The notes: generated from the letters alone by a model not told the origin. A stretch of DNA of 10,442 nt from Spirochaetaceae bacterium (GCA_031265535.1 JAISCO010000397.1:1-10442); one strand, 5' to 3'; shown: positions 1 to 7,154, counted from the stretch's first letter. Numbers and translations: made by a program.

Positions 1-1570
1 ATTCGGAAAGGGCGTTTTCCGCTTCAGAAATTTCATCGTATTTCATCGTATAGTTTGAATAAATGATAGAATTTTCATGCCCCTTACCAAGCAAAAGAAC
101 AATGTCGCCGGCTCTTGCGTGTGAAAACGCCGCCCGAATAGCCGCCGGTCTTTCCGGGATCAAAAAAAGATTCACATCAAGCTCAAAACCGTTGCCGGAA
201 AAACATTCTGTAGGCGGAACAGAGAAAACGCCCTCCGCGATTTCTTCCAGAATCGCGGAGGGGTTTTCGCCCCGCGGGTCCTCGTCGCATAAAAAAATCA
301 TATCGGAATAACGCGCCGCGATACGCCCCTGCAACGGACGTTTTTTGACATCACGTTCCCCGGCGGAACCAAACAGACTGATGACGCGCCCGCCCTGCCT
401 GGCGGCGCGTTCACGAATAGGCGGAAAAATCGTCTCGAAAGATGACGGCGTATGAGCATAATCGACAAGAACTTCAAAAGGCTGCCCCTTGTCTACCGCC
501 GTCATCCTGCCGCGGACAGGCTTCAACATGGGTACAAGAGAATAAAGCTCCTCAACCGGCACATGAATCAGATTCGAGACGCACAACAAAGCGGCAAGCA
601 CATTCCCCGCGTTAAACGCGCCCGGCAGCCTGTCCTCAATATGAATCGTTTTACCGCCGGAACGGATTTTAACATCGTAAACATTGCCGTAAGAGTATGA
701 AGTCAAGCCTGTTATTGAAATATCTGCCGCGCCGCCATTCACGCTGTACGAATATGTCTTCCGTTTGGTACAATCCGCAAAATATCCGGCGCTCGGATCA
801 TCCGCATTCAGAACGCCAAAACTATCTACTCCTCGTTTTTCGCCCTTAGATACAGGTTTGTCTAATGAGCGAAACAAATTTGCCTTGTCGTCCCTGTATT
901 GCTCCCAAGTGCCGTGAAATTCAAGATGCTCGTGGGTAACATTGGTCATAAGGCCCGCGTCAAAAACGACATCCCCCAGCCTGTTGGTCCGCGGCGAAAG
1001 ACCGTGAGAGCTTGCCTCCAGAGCCGCGTACTCGCAGCCGTTCTTCAACATTTCCGCAAGCCGCCGGTGTATTAAAACCGCTTCCGGCGTAGTTTGATGC
1101 TCCGTATTCCAGCGTTCCGTACCGTCAACACTGTACTGGACGGTGGAAATAAAACCGGCTTTTTTACCGGCAAGCCGCAGCAACTGAAAAATAAGATATA
1201 CGGTCGTGCTTTTTCCTTCCGTCCCCGTTACGCCGGCAACGGTCAAATGTTTTGAAGGCGAGCCATAGAAAGCGTCCGCGACAGCGGACATGGCAAAACG
1301 GGTATCTTTTACCCGCAAATAAAAAACATCTTTACTGTACGCTGGAATATCGTTTTGATAAACAATTGCACCGGCGCCATTCTTTATCGCGCCCGCGATA
1401 AAATCATGCCCGTCCACATGAAGCCCCGGCAGCGCAAAGTACAAAGCGCCCGCCCGCGCCTTGCGCGAATCGTACTCCAGAGCGGTAACCGGCAGCCCCA
1501 TGTTTCCAGCCCCCTCCGCCGCACCTATACGCGCCATCAATTCATCCGTAAATAATTCAGATACCGTCAT
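1..1570 (-). CDS. murE: UDP-N-acetylmuramoyl-tripeptide synthetase MurE (3' end cut by window edge)
   Basis: Cytoplasmic Mur ligase that uses ATP to add the third, diamino residue to UDP-MurNAc-L-Ala-D-Glu during peptidoglycan precursor synthesis. The frame stays open from ATG at 1570 to the left edge (523 codons). Seen: the N-terminal substrate domain, a P-loop GVTGTEGKST (Lys120), SSHGL, the segment HEHLEFHGTWEQYRDDKANLF-like region with the conserved Lys that is carbamylated in the family, DEDPRGENP (residues 429-437, the position of the DNPR specificity motif), and the C-terminal GKGHE (495-499). The family normally ends roughly 25-40 residues after GKGHE, so probably only a few residues are missing. 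No strong ribosome site precedes the ATG. The diamino acid cannot be read from sequence alone; treponemes are known for L-ornithine. Assignment is certain, specificity is not. Confidence 0.96.
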   Translation of the reverse strand, partial: MTVSELFTDELMARIGAAEGAGNMGLPVTALEYDSRKARAGALYFALPGLHVDGHDFIAGAIKNGAGAIVYQNDIPAYSKDVFYLRVKDTRFAMSAVADAFYGSPSKHLTVAGVTGTEGKSTTVYLIFQLLRLAGKKAGFISTVQYSVDGTERWNTEHQTTPEAVLIHRRLAEMLKNGCEYAALEASSHGLSPRTNRLGDVVFDAGLMTNVTHEHLEFHGTWEQYRDDKANLFRSLDKPVSKGEKRGVDSFGVLNADDPSAGYFADCTKRKTYSYSVNGGAADISITGLTSYSYGNVYDVKIRSGGKTIHIEDRLPGAFNAGNVLAALLCVSNLIHVPVEELYSLVPMLKPVRGRMTAVDKGQPFEVLVDYAHTPSSFETIFPPIRERAARQGGRVISLFGSAGERDVKKRPLQGRIAARYSDMIFLCDEDPRGENPSAILEEIAEGVFSVPPTECFSGNGFELDVNLFLIPERPAAIRAAFSHARAGDIVLLLGKGHENSIIYSNYTMKYDEISEAENALSE

Positions 1571-1600
1571 TTAATATGCCAAAATATATCCTATAAAGAA

Positions 1601-1681
1601 GTAAAAAGTAAAAAGTAAGAGGTAAGAGGTAAGAACTTTTTCCTTTTTACCTTTTCCTTTATCTATCTGTTCCTTTTTACC
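1601..1681. repeat. A/G-rich repeat cluster with long hairpin between the dCMP deaminase gene and murE
   Basis: This 135-nt spacer has no gene. It holds GTAAAAAGTAAAAAG (1601-1615) and its near-perfect inverted copy at 1636-1650 (14 of 15 matches). The 20-nt loop between them is built from a 7-bp GTAAGAG-type tandem. TCCTTTTTACC occurs twice, at 1641-1651 and 1671-1681. A transcript on the minus strand could fold into an A/U-rich stem here, but there is no GC-rich stem plus U tract, so I do not call it a terminator. The same GTAAAAAG vocabulary recurs at 4291-4317, 7684-7779 and 7994-8034. Confidence 0.75.
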
Positions 1682-1705
1682 ATAAATTTCATAAAAGCAT
1701 AATTG

Positions 1706-2209
1706 CTATTGCCTGTCGTACTCTTGCACTTCGTCATGGACGTACTCCAAGACGACGCCGGCGCTCTTGAACATGGCTTCCGAGTCGGCGGCGTCGTGAT
1801 AGCGGCGCTGGCAGACGACACGCACAATGCCGGAATTGATTATCAGCATGGCGCAGGTACGGCACGGCGTCATTCTACAGTACAAGGTGCCGCCGTCTAT
1901 GGCAACGCCGCGCTTGGCGGCCTGACAAATAGCGTTTTGCTCGGCGTGAACCGTGCGGACACAGTGCGTAGTAACAGTACCGTCCTCATGAACAAGTTGT
2001 TTTAACTGATGCCCGACATCATCGCAGTGCGGCAAGCCATTAGGCGCGCCGACATAACCCGTAACCAGAAGCTGATTATCGCGGGCTATAACCGCGCCGG
2101 AACGCCCCCGTCCGCAGGTAGCGCGCCGCGAAATAGCATCGCACACTTCCATAAAGTATTCATCCCAACTGGGACGTAGATATTTACCGGTTTTTTCTGA
2201 TTCATGCAT
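1706..2209 (-). CDS. dCMP deaminase (ComEB/dCMP-deaminase family)
   Basis: Zinc-dependent cytidine/deoxycytidylate deaminase, 167 residues, close to the usual length for bacterial dCMP deaminases. It converts dCMP to dUMP, supplying thymidylate synthase. Seen: the family N-terminal RPSWDEYFM (residues 12-20), GAVIARDN (38-45), GYVGAPNGLPHC (51-62), the catalytic HAE (His88, Glu90) and the second zinc motif PCRTC (Cys116, Cys119). The start at ATG 2209 gives the expected N-terminus; a second ATG at 2205 is out of frame. A weak GGAA ribosome site lies about 7 nt upstream, inside a small hairpin. It is 121 nt downstream of the TPR gene and 135 nt upstream of murE, with no obvious functional link to either. 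ComEB-type late-competence proteins share this fold, but nothing here suggests competence. Confidence 0.94.
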   Translation of the reverse strand: MHESEKTGKYLRPSWDEYFMEVCDAISRRATCGRGRSGAVIARDNQLLVTGYVGAPNGLPHCDDVGHQLKQLVHEDGTVTTHCVRTVHAEQNAICQAAKRGVAIDGGTLYCRMTPCRTCAMLIINSGIVRVVCQRRYHDAADSEAMFKSAGVVLEYVHDEVQEYDRQ

Positions 2210-2224
2210 AATATTTCCAATATT
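2210..2224 (-). other. Short inverted repeat over the ribosome site of the dCMP deaminase gene
   Basis: AATATT occurs at 2210-2215 and again at 2219-2224, three bases apart. On the minus strand this places the GGAA ribosome site in and beside the loop of a potential 6-bp, A/U-only hairpin. It could weakly modulate initiation or be chance. The rest of the 2225-2330 spacer holds a second small inverted repeat (CCTTA CCA TAAGG, 2272-2284) and an AAAGGAGG stretch not followed by any nearby start codon. Confidence 0.25.
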
Positions 2225-2330
2225 CCAAGCCGGATTTCCCTATCGTCAGCATAACGCACCACAAAGTATTTCCTTACCATAAGGTAAAAGACGATAACTG
2301 AGGAACCGCGCCTCCTTTTATGATCCCTTC

Positions 2331-4160
2331 TTACCACAAGCCGAGGAAGCCGCGCTTCTTTTTCAAGCCCTCCAAGTGGCTATTAAATATGTCCAAAGTC
2401 ACCGGATCGAGGCGGATCGCCTCGGTGTAGTCCGTAATAGCCCGGTCATAGTCCCCTTTCGCCTCGTACACCTCGGCGCGTAAAATATAGTCAACCGGGT
2501 TCGGCGCGATCCGGAGCGACTCGGTACAGTCCGTGATAGCCCGGTCATAGTACCCTTTCTGCTTGTACGCCACGGCACGCCAATAATAGGCTCCGGTACC
2601 CTCCGGGTTGAGGCGGATCGCCTCGGTGCAGTCCGCGATAGCCCGGTCATAGCTTTTTTGCTCGCAGTACGCCGCGGCTCTCTTCACATACCCTAGGGCC
2701 TTCTCGCGGTCTGCTGCTTTTCTGCGCGCTGCCTCCGCCTCCGCTTCCTCTGCCTTCGCTTCCTCTGCTTTTTTGCGCTCGTACTCCGCCTCGCGTTCCG
2801 CTCTTTCGCGTGCTACCTCCGCCTCGCGTTCCGCTTTTGCGCGCACTATCTTAGCCTTTCTTATCTCCTCCGCCAGTGATTGGGCCACCTTCATCAGTTC
2901 TTCGCACCGCCTCCGCATATCAACATAGGGCAGGTCTTCATCAAGCCCTTGCTGGATATGCTCTTTAAAGGAGACAAAACTGGAGAACCACAACACCAGT
3001 TCTTCCCGCTTTGCCCGCTCATAGTCCGCGCTTATTGCCTTATACACCAGCACGGCTTTTGCGTATATCTCGTCCCGCATCTGTTCAATGAGCCGGTGGT
3101 ACTCCTTGCGGATTGCGTCAAAGTCGCTTTCAAGCTCCGCTTTGACGCAGTACGCCGCGTCCCGCTCAATAAGGGGCCGCAGGCCGCCCAGTGCGCCCGC
3201 CGTATCGCCCCGGAGCGCTTTGCACCGGGCAACGTTAAACCGCGATTCCAGCATCCGGTCGGAGTACGAGTAAGAACGCTCAAAAGCGCTTTGCGCATCG
3301 GTGAGCATCTTCCGCGACTCCTCCACCTGTTTGGCCGCCTGCAACTCGTGGCTACGGCAGAGCTTGGCGACCCCTAAGTAAAACCACGCCTCCGCGGCCA
3401 GCAGTTTGGCGTCCTCATTTACCGGGATGTCCGGACTGATATACTTCGCCGTGTTGGAGAGGGCGAGGATGGCGTCCTCCAGGTTGATGGTGCTGCTGAA
3501 CTCCCCCACCCCCAAAAGATACGCCTTCCCCAGCAGGAACCACGAAAGGTAATCGGTGCGGTTCTTTTCTACCGCCTGTTTGAGGTCGTCCCGGGCTTCT
3601 TCATAGAAGCCCTTGCCGTAGTTGACCGCGGCGCAACGGTAGAGTTCCCGCGCCGTTGTCAGACGGGGGTTGTTGACCACGTCGTGGATGGCGTCGAGCC
3701 GGTCACAGACCTCGACGGACATTTTGCCCACGGCATCCACAATATTGGCCGCCCCCACCGCGAAGGCCACGCCGAGCTCCCCTAATTGGTAGGATACCCC
3801 TGCAAAGCCCCGGTCCAGGGTGGCGGTGACCCCGCTAAACCCGTCAATCAAGGTATTGTTGACCCGGTCAATGCCCCCCTGAAAGATCCTCCCCAGTTCC
3901 TGCTGGGACGCGATCACCCGGTACGCCGCCTTGTCCACCGCCCCGGCAATACCCGCCTCCGCCCGGGACACAGATTGGTCGAAGCATTCCGCCACCGCCG
4001 TGGCGAACAGCCCTCCGGCGGCTATCTGGCGGTCGGAGTTCCGCCGCATTTCCCCGGAGAGGTCGCTCATCCACTGTCGTTCCATAAAGGTCTTGTAGTC
4101 CATCCCCGCGTTCTCCGCGACTTCAAGATCGTAATACAGTTTCCGCAATCCGTTTGCCAT
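2331..4160 (-). CDS. TPR / coiled-coil protein of unknown function
   Basis: A 609-residue, apparently cytoplasmic protein with no signal peptide or clear membrane helix. Order: an N-terminal helical region (1-90); an 11-residue repeat (about 95-126) with pattern G(F/I)xxVxxxL at G96, G107 and G118; a central TPR-like region (about 167-330, including TARELYRCAAVNYGKGFYEEA); a long charged helix (about 425-490, rich in A, E, K and R), very probably coiled coil; and three C-terminal TPR units of about 34 residues (491-590, each with YDRAI-x-D-x-TE-x-x-R). The start at ATG 4160 has a strong AGGAGGT site 7 nt upstream. TPRs bind protein partners, so a scaffold or adaptor role is likely, but no catalytic domain or partner is visible. 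It is not clearly in an operon: 407 nt separate it from rnhB and 121 nt from the dCMP deaminase gene. The gene is real; its function is unknown. Confidence 0.88.
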   Translation of the reverse strand: MANGLRKLYYDLEVAENAGMDYKTFMERQWMSDLSGEMRRNSDRQIAAGGLFATAVAECFDQSVSRAEAGIAGAVDKAAYRVIASQQELGRIFQGGIDRVNNTLIDGFSGVTATLDRGFAGVSYQLGELGVAFAVGAANIVDAVGKMSVEVCDRLDAIHDVVNNPRLTTARELYRCAAVNYGKGFYEEARDDLKQAVEKNRTDYLSWFLLGKAYLLGVGEFSSTINLEDAILALSNTAKYISPDIPVNEDAKLLAAEAWFYLGVAKLCRSHELQAAKQVEESRKMLTDAQSAFERSYSYSDRMLESRFNVARCKALRGDTAGALGGLRPLIERDAAYCVKAELESDFDAIRKEYHRLIEQMRDEIYAKAVLVYKAISADYERAKREELVLWFSSFVSFKEHIQQGLDEDLPYVDMRRRCEELMKVAQSLAEEIRKAKIVRAKAEREAEVARERAEREAEYERKKAEEAKAEEAEAEAARRKAADREKALGYVKRAAAYCEQKSYDRAIADCTEAIRLNPEGTGAYYWRAVAYKQKGYYDRAITDCTESLRIAPNPVDYILRAEVYEAKGDYDRAITDYTEAIRLDPVTLDIFNSHLEGLKKKRGFLGLW

Positions 4161-4225
4161 GATAATACCTCCTGTCTGTGATGTTTCAGCCTACCCTGTT
4201 TTGGTTGGAAGGTAAAGAAGGCGCC

Positions 4226-4493
4226 TACCCCTTTAACAATTCCGATTTCAAAACAAAAATCAGCGCAACACGGATGACCCCCGCAAAGAGGTAAAAAGTA
4301 AAAAGGAAAAAGGAAAAATGAGCAATGGAAGAGGCGGCACAAGCGGTTAAAGCGTAATTTGCGAAGCGTAACGAAGCAAATTGGAGCGGAAAGCACTGTT
4401 TTTACGGAGCAAAAATGCACCAAAATCAAAAAAGTGCCGTTAAAACTATATCAAATCCAGGATTTTTCCGAAATCGGAATTGCTGTACCCCTT
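4226..4493. mobile_element. Candidate MITE-like non-autonomous element with 8-bp target duplication
   Basis: TACCCCTT occurs at 4226-4233 and 4486-4493, directly bordering a 252-bp segment. Three bases inside each border is a perfect 13-bp inverted repeat, CAATTCCGATTTC (4237-4249) and its complement (4470-4482). The similarity continues imperfectly inward through AAAAATC. The interior has no credible gene. It carries a GTAAAAAG-type tract (4291-4317), a 7-bp inverted repeat AATTTGC/GCAAATT (4356-4362, 4376-4382), and an AGCGGAAAGC module shared with 7862-7877. The arrangement of terminal inverted repeats plus exact direct repeat is the signature of transposition by a DD(E/D)-type transposase acting in trans. 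Eight-bp duplications occur in several IS families, so I cannot name the source. Confidence 0.6.
4291..4317. repeat. GTAAAAAG/GGAAAAAG tract inside the MITE-like element
   Basis: A degenerate 6-8-bp A/G repeat, (G)GTAAAAAGTAAAAAGG followed by AAAAAGG units. It belongs to the same dispersed low-complexity family seen at 1601-1615, 7684-7708, 7755-7779 and, inverted, at 7994-8034. Confidence 0.7.
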
Positions 4494-4525
4494 AGGTTAC
4501 TTTTTGAAATGAGGCATTTTGGAAG

Positions 4526-4568
4526 GGGGAACGGGGGCATGGCCCCGAACCGAATTTCTCTATTCCCC
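4526..4568 (-). terminator. Possible terminator or stabilising hairpin just after rnhB
   Basis: An inner stem GGGGC/GCCCC (4534-4538 with 4542-4546, 3-nt loop) can nest in an outer GGGGAA/TTCCCC pairing (4526-4531 with 4563-4568). The outer arm begins at the rnhB stop codon. There is no U tract on the minus-strand RNA, so this is not a canonical intrinsic terminator. It may stabilise the 3' end, or be chance in G/C-rich sequence. Confidence 0.3.
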
Positions 4569-5182
4569 TAATAATGAAACGTCAAACGCTGGATAGGCGA
4601 GGGTCCTATCTTTTTGAGCGCCGCTATATGCTCTTTTGTGGGGTATCCCTTGTGTTTTTCATAACCCCAGTCAGGATACATGACGGCAAAATCGCGCATA
4701 AGCGCGTCCCGCGTTGTTTTTGCCAGTATAGAAGCCGCCATAACCTCAGGGACTTGGGCGTCCGCTTTAACGAGGGCGCGGCACGAAAAAGCCCCGTCGT
4801 AAGAGAACGCGTCCCGCTTTGGGCAGGGAATCACGGGGCATTGAGTGCCGTCAACAATCACCTCAAAAGAAGGCGCCTTCAGCATTTCGCTCAAAAAAAA
4901 CTCGTCCGCCTCCTCCATCATAGCGTGAAAGGCCCTCATCATGGCAAGAAGACTGGCTTGCAGTATGTTCACCTTGTCAATCTCGGTATGAGTCGCCCAG
5001 CCTATCCCCCACGCGGACGCTTTCCCGTAGATCAGCGCCGCCGCGTCCTCTCTCTTACGTTCAGAAAGCTTTTTTGAATCGTTCAAAATATCACGCGGAA
5101 AATCAGTTGGAAGAACAACCGCCGCCGCGCATACCGGCCCGGCAAGAGGGCCGCGCCCCGCCTCGTCAATCCCGCAAATCAT
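4568..5182 (-). CDS. rnhB: Ribonuclease HII
   Basis: Endonuclease that cleaves the RNA strand of RNA-DNA hybrids and initiates removal of single ribonucleotides from DNA, using divalent metal. 204 residues, normal length. Seen: the N-terminal GIDEAGRGPLAGP (Asp6, Glu7), NDSKKLSE (34-41), VDG (Asp111), and KADAQVPEVMAASILAKTTRD-type region with Asp141, together giving the DEDD metal-binding set; HKGYPTKEH near the C-terminus is also typical. ATG 5182 is supported because the catalytic motif begins at residue 4. Its ribosome site is AGGA followed by a run of seven A; it lies in a 9-bp tandem repeat that is also the 3' end of the preceding phosphoribosyltransferase gene, with 17 nt of overlap, so translation is probably coupled. 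Confidence 0.97.
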   Translation of the reverse strand: MICGIDEAGRGPLAGPVCAAAVVLPTDFPRDILNDSKKLSERKREDAAALIYGKASAWGIGWATHTEIDKVNILQASLLAMMRAFHAMMEEADEFFLSEMLKAPSFEVIVDGTQCPVIPCPKRDAFSYDGAFSCRALVKADAQVPEVMAASILAKTTRDALMRDFAVMYPDWGYEKHKGYPTKEHIAALKKIGPSPIQRLTFHY

Positions 5183-5843
5183 TTTTTTCCTGCCTTTCCT
5201 GCCTTTCCTGTATTTCCTGCCTTCCCCTTTTTTCCCGCGTCATTAAACTATCCAAAACAGGACGAAGGGATGGATCTTTTGAGTAATAGTGTTTTTCAAG
5301 CTCCGCCTCCGAAAGACCGGCAAGTTCATGACTCAGGTAATGCACCCAGTAAGTTACGTCATTCACCGATAGTTCATGCTTGCGGCACCAGTAATCGGGC
5401 TGCACCGGATGCTGCGGCTCAAGATCGTAAAAATACTTATAATCATGGACGGCGATTTTAAGATCGCCGCGCGGTATCCCCTTTTCCATTATTACATTGG
5501 CCAAATAATTCAAAGTACGCCCCGAATCAAAAATATCATCGACAAGCAAAACTTTGTCCCCTCTTCGCAAATATTTAGGCGAGTATGTCCATCCGTCAAT
5601 GGTAACCCGCTCCGACTGCGCGACATCCGTGTAAGAACGCGCTACCACGGCGGCATAGTAAACCGGACGCCGTCCTTTGCGGACAAGCTTGAAATATTCG
5701 CTGATAACATTTCCGAGGTAGGCCCCGCCCCTAAGCGAGACATAAATCACGTTCGGTAAAAAACCGTCGTTATAAATATGGGCGGCAAGCTTCAGAGCGT
5801 TATTCCGCACCGTATCATAAGATAAAAACTCTTTGTTAATCAT
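5166..5843 (-). CDS. Purine-type phosphoribosyltransferase (hypoxanthine/xanthine-guanine class)
   Basis: A type I PRTase, 225 residues, predicted to transfer phosphoribose from PRPP to a base in purine salvage. Seen: YVSLRGGAYLG (34-44, the first substrate loop) and the PRPP-binding VLLVDDIFDSGRT (98-110) with the paired Asp residues; the C-terminal WCRKHE and YWVHY segments resemble the Gpt/COG2236 group. The exact base is not readable. The last 19 residues are a charged tail made of RQE repeats (about 207-219) encoded by a tandem DNA repeat, and look added to the normal core. ATG 5843 is 22 nt after the fabV stop with no convincing ribosome site, suggesting coupling or weak expression within the fabZ-fabV-PRTase-rnhB operon. 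It overlaps rnhB by 17 nt. Confidence 0.88.
   Translation of the reverse strand: MINKEFLSYDTVRNNALKLAAHIYNDGFLPNVIYVSLRGGAYLGNVISEYFKLVRKGRRPVYYAAVVARSYTDVAQSERVTIDGWTYSPKYLRRGDKVLLVDDIFDSGRTLNYLANVIMEKGIPRGDLKIAVHDYKYFYDLEPQHPVQPDYWCRKHELSVNDVTYWVHYLSHELAGLSEAELEKHYYSKDPSLRPVLDSLMTREKRGRQEIQERQERQEKNDLRD
5186..5221. repeat. Four 9-bp tandem units at the PRTase/rnhB junction
   Basis: TTTCCTGCC is repeated four times (the third unit ends in GTA). On the minus strand each unit is GGCAGGAAA. In the phosphoribosyltransferase frame this encodes (R/I)QE repeats, while each copy also presents AGGAAA, a possible ribosome site for rnhB just downstream. The unit is a multiple of three, so copy-number changes keep the upstream frame. 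Confidence 0.85.
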
Positions 5844-5865
5844 AGGACGCCGGCATTAAACAAGC

Positions 5866-7137
5866 TTAAATAGTATCCGGCGCGACATCAATTTCATAGT
5901 CAACACCCGCGACATCAAAGCCGTGCGCTTCAAGAAAATCATGCTTAAAACCGGCGGCATCCGCTTCCGTCATTATATTTTCCTCTGTAATCGTACCCAA
6001 AAGCGCGGCTGTAGCCTGTTGAACATCGTCCCTCATCTCAAAGTCGTCTATGCGGATACGCCCTTCGGCATCAACAAGCGTTTTTTTAGGGTCTGACGCG
6101 GCTTCCGGCGTATAAAGCCGCTCACGGAAGAGGCGCGTTATCTGCTCTATACAGCCTTCGTGCAGCCCCTTTGCCTTCATAACCTTAAAAAGGCAAGAAA
6201 TATATAACGGGATGATAGGTATCACCGCGCTGGCGCGTGTTACAAGAGCCTTGTTTACCGAAACCCATGCGTGTTTCGCGCCGCGTTTTGCGCTACATTT
6301 TGCGCTATCGTCGGCAAATGTTGCGCTATCGCAGGCAAATTTTTTGTTTATCGCGCCGGCCGCCCGTTCCAAATCTTCTTTTGCCCGCCCTATTGTGCCG
6401 TTTTTATAGATTCCCCACGAAAGTTCGGGGCCTATATAAGTGTAAGCCACAGTACGGCAGACAGGAGAAAGCAACCCCGCGCCGTCCAGCGCGTCTATCC
6501 ACAATTCCCAGTCCTCGCCGCCCATGACCTTGATGGTGGAAGCCGTCTCTTCCCCGCTTGCCGGTTCTACGCTTATATCGCTGAGTTTTCCGGTTGCCAT
6601 GTCGAAAGTTTTCCCCGAATAAGGCTTGCCTGTGGGCTTTATCACGGATTTGTACATCACGCCGGTAACAGGGTCTGTCCTGACCGGGGACGCAAGCGAA
6701 TAGACCACAAGATCAATCCGGGCGGGCAGTCCCGCGGCCTTTGCCGTTTCTTTAACCGCCTGAATCACGGCGGTTTTTGCCTCGGTGGAAAATGCGTCTA
6801 TGTTCAGGGTTTTGGAATAAAGTCCGGCGGACTGTGCTTCGGAGTCGAAGCACAGGTTGTTGTACCAGCCCGGCGTGCCCGGCTTGGATGCGGACGCGGG
6901 TTTTTCAAACGAGACGCCCACGGTAGCCGCCCCATAGCCAAACGCCGCTGCGATACGGCTTGCAAGTCCGTAGCCTGTTGAACAGCCTATAACGAGGGCC
7001 ACTCGTGGCGAGCCGTCCGGTTTTTTGCCGCTAAATTGTTTTTTTACATAGGCAATCTGATTCCGGACTGCCTTTGCGCAGCCTGCCGGATGGCTGTTGA
7101 TGCAGATATTACTGCGTACCATTGGTTTAATTATCAT
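5866..7137 (-). CDS. fabV: trans-2-enoyl-CoA/ACP reductase, FabV/TER family
   Basis: NADH-dependent reduction of the trans-2 double bond of an enoyl thioester. 423 residues; closely resembles the crystallised T. denticola TER over its whole length from memory. Seen: the N-terminal MIIKPMVRSNICINSHP, the nucleotide loop GCSTGYGLASR (51-61), AFGYGAATVGVSFEKP (65-80), VYSLASPVRTDP (145-156), and the catalytic Y-x8-K pair Tyr244/Lys253 in YKNGTIGRAK. RBS AAGGAG precedes ATG 7137. The gene starts 17 nt after the fabZ stop, so both are in one operon, supporting a role in fatty-acid elongation, though T. denticola TER is described as CoA-specific. Odd: about 15 extra residues (roughly 267-285), made partly of the 7-residue copies FACDSAT and FADDSAK, lie before WVSVNK; they come from a tandem DNA repeat. 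Confidence 0.96.
   Translation of the reverse strand: MIIKPMVRSNICINSHPAGCAKAVRNQIAYVKKQFSGKKPDGSPRVALVIGCSTGYGLASRIAAAFGYGAATVGVSFEKPASASKPGTPGWYNNLCFDSEAQSAGLYSKTLNIDAFSTEAKTAVIQAVKETAKAAGLPARIDLVVYSLASPVRTDPVTGVMYKSVIKPTGKPYSGKTFDMATGKLSDISVEPASGEETASTIKVMGGEDWELWIDALDGAGLLSPVCRTVAYTYIGPELSWGIYKNGTIGRAKEDLERAAGAINKKFACDSATFADDSAKCSAKRGAKHAWVSVNKALVTRASAVIPIIPLYISCLFKVMKAKGLHEGCIEQITRLFRERLYTPEAASDPKKTLVDAEGRIRIDDFEMRDDVQQATAALLGTITEENIMTEADAAGFKHDFLEAHGFDVAGVDYEIDVAPDTI
6302..6343. repeat. In-frame 21-bp tandem duplication inside fabV
   Basis: Two adjacent 21-bp units (6302-6322 and 6323-6343) differ at three positions. Partial copies of the GCGCTA core lie just upstream at 6290-6301. They encode residues FACDSAT and FADDSAK on the minus strand, followed by the related CSAKRGAK. 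Length 21 preserves the reading frame. Confidence 0.85.
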
Positions 7138-7154
7138 GATTTCTCCTTAGTGTT

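Noticed and set aside
31..50. 10-bp tandem duplication TTTCATCGTA in murE as a frameshift
   Set aside because: Residues on both sides (GKGHE before, YDEISEAENAL after) fit the normal MurE end in one frame, so there is no sign of a shift.
2086..2337. 83-residue minus-strand frame between the TPR and dCMP deaminase genes
   Set aside because: It overlaps the dCMP deaminase N-terminus in the wrong frame and has no family resemblance or suitably placed ribosome site.
4161..4225. Sigma-70 promoter for the TPR gene (TTTACC-17-TAGGCT on the minus strand)
   Set aside because: Both hexamers match the consensus poorly; not better than chance in this composition.
4067..4429. 120-residue minus-strand frame upstream of and overlapping the TPR gene
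   Set aside because: It runs through the MITE-like repeats, has no ribosome site, and enters the TPR gene in another frame; the TPR start has a strong site of its own.
6271..6981. 236-residue plus-strand frame
   Set aside because: It is antisense to fabV, whose motifs are unmistakable; long antisense frames are expected from the G/C-biased third positions.
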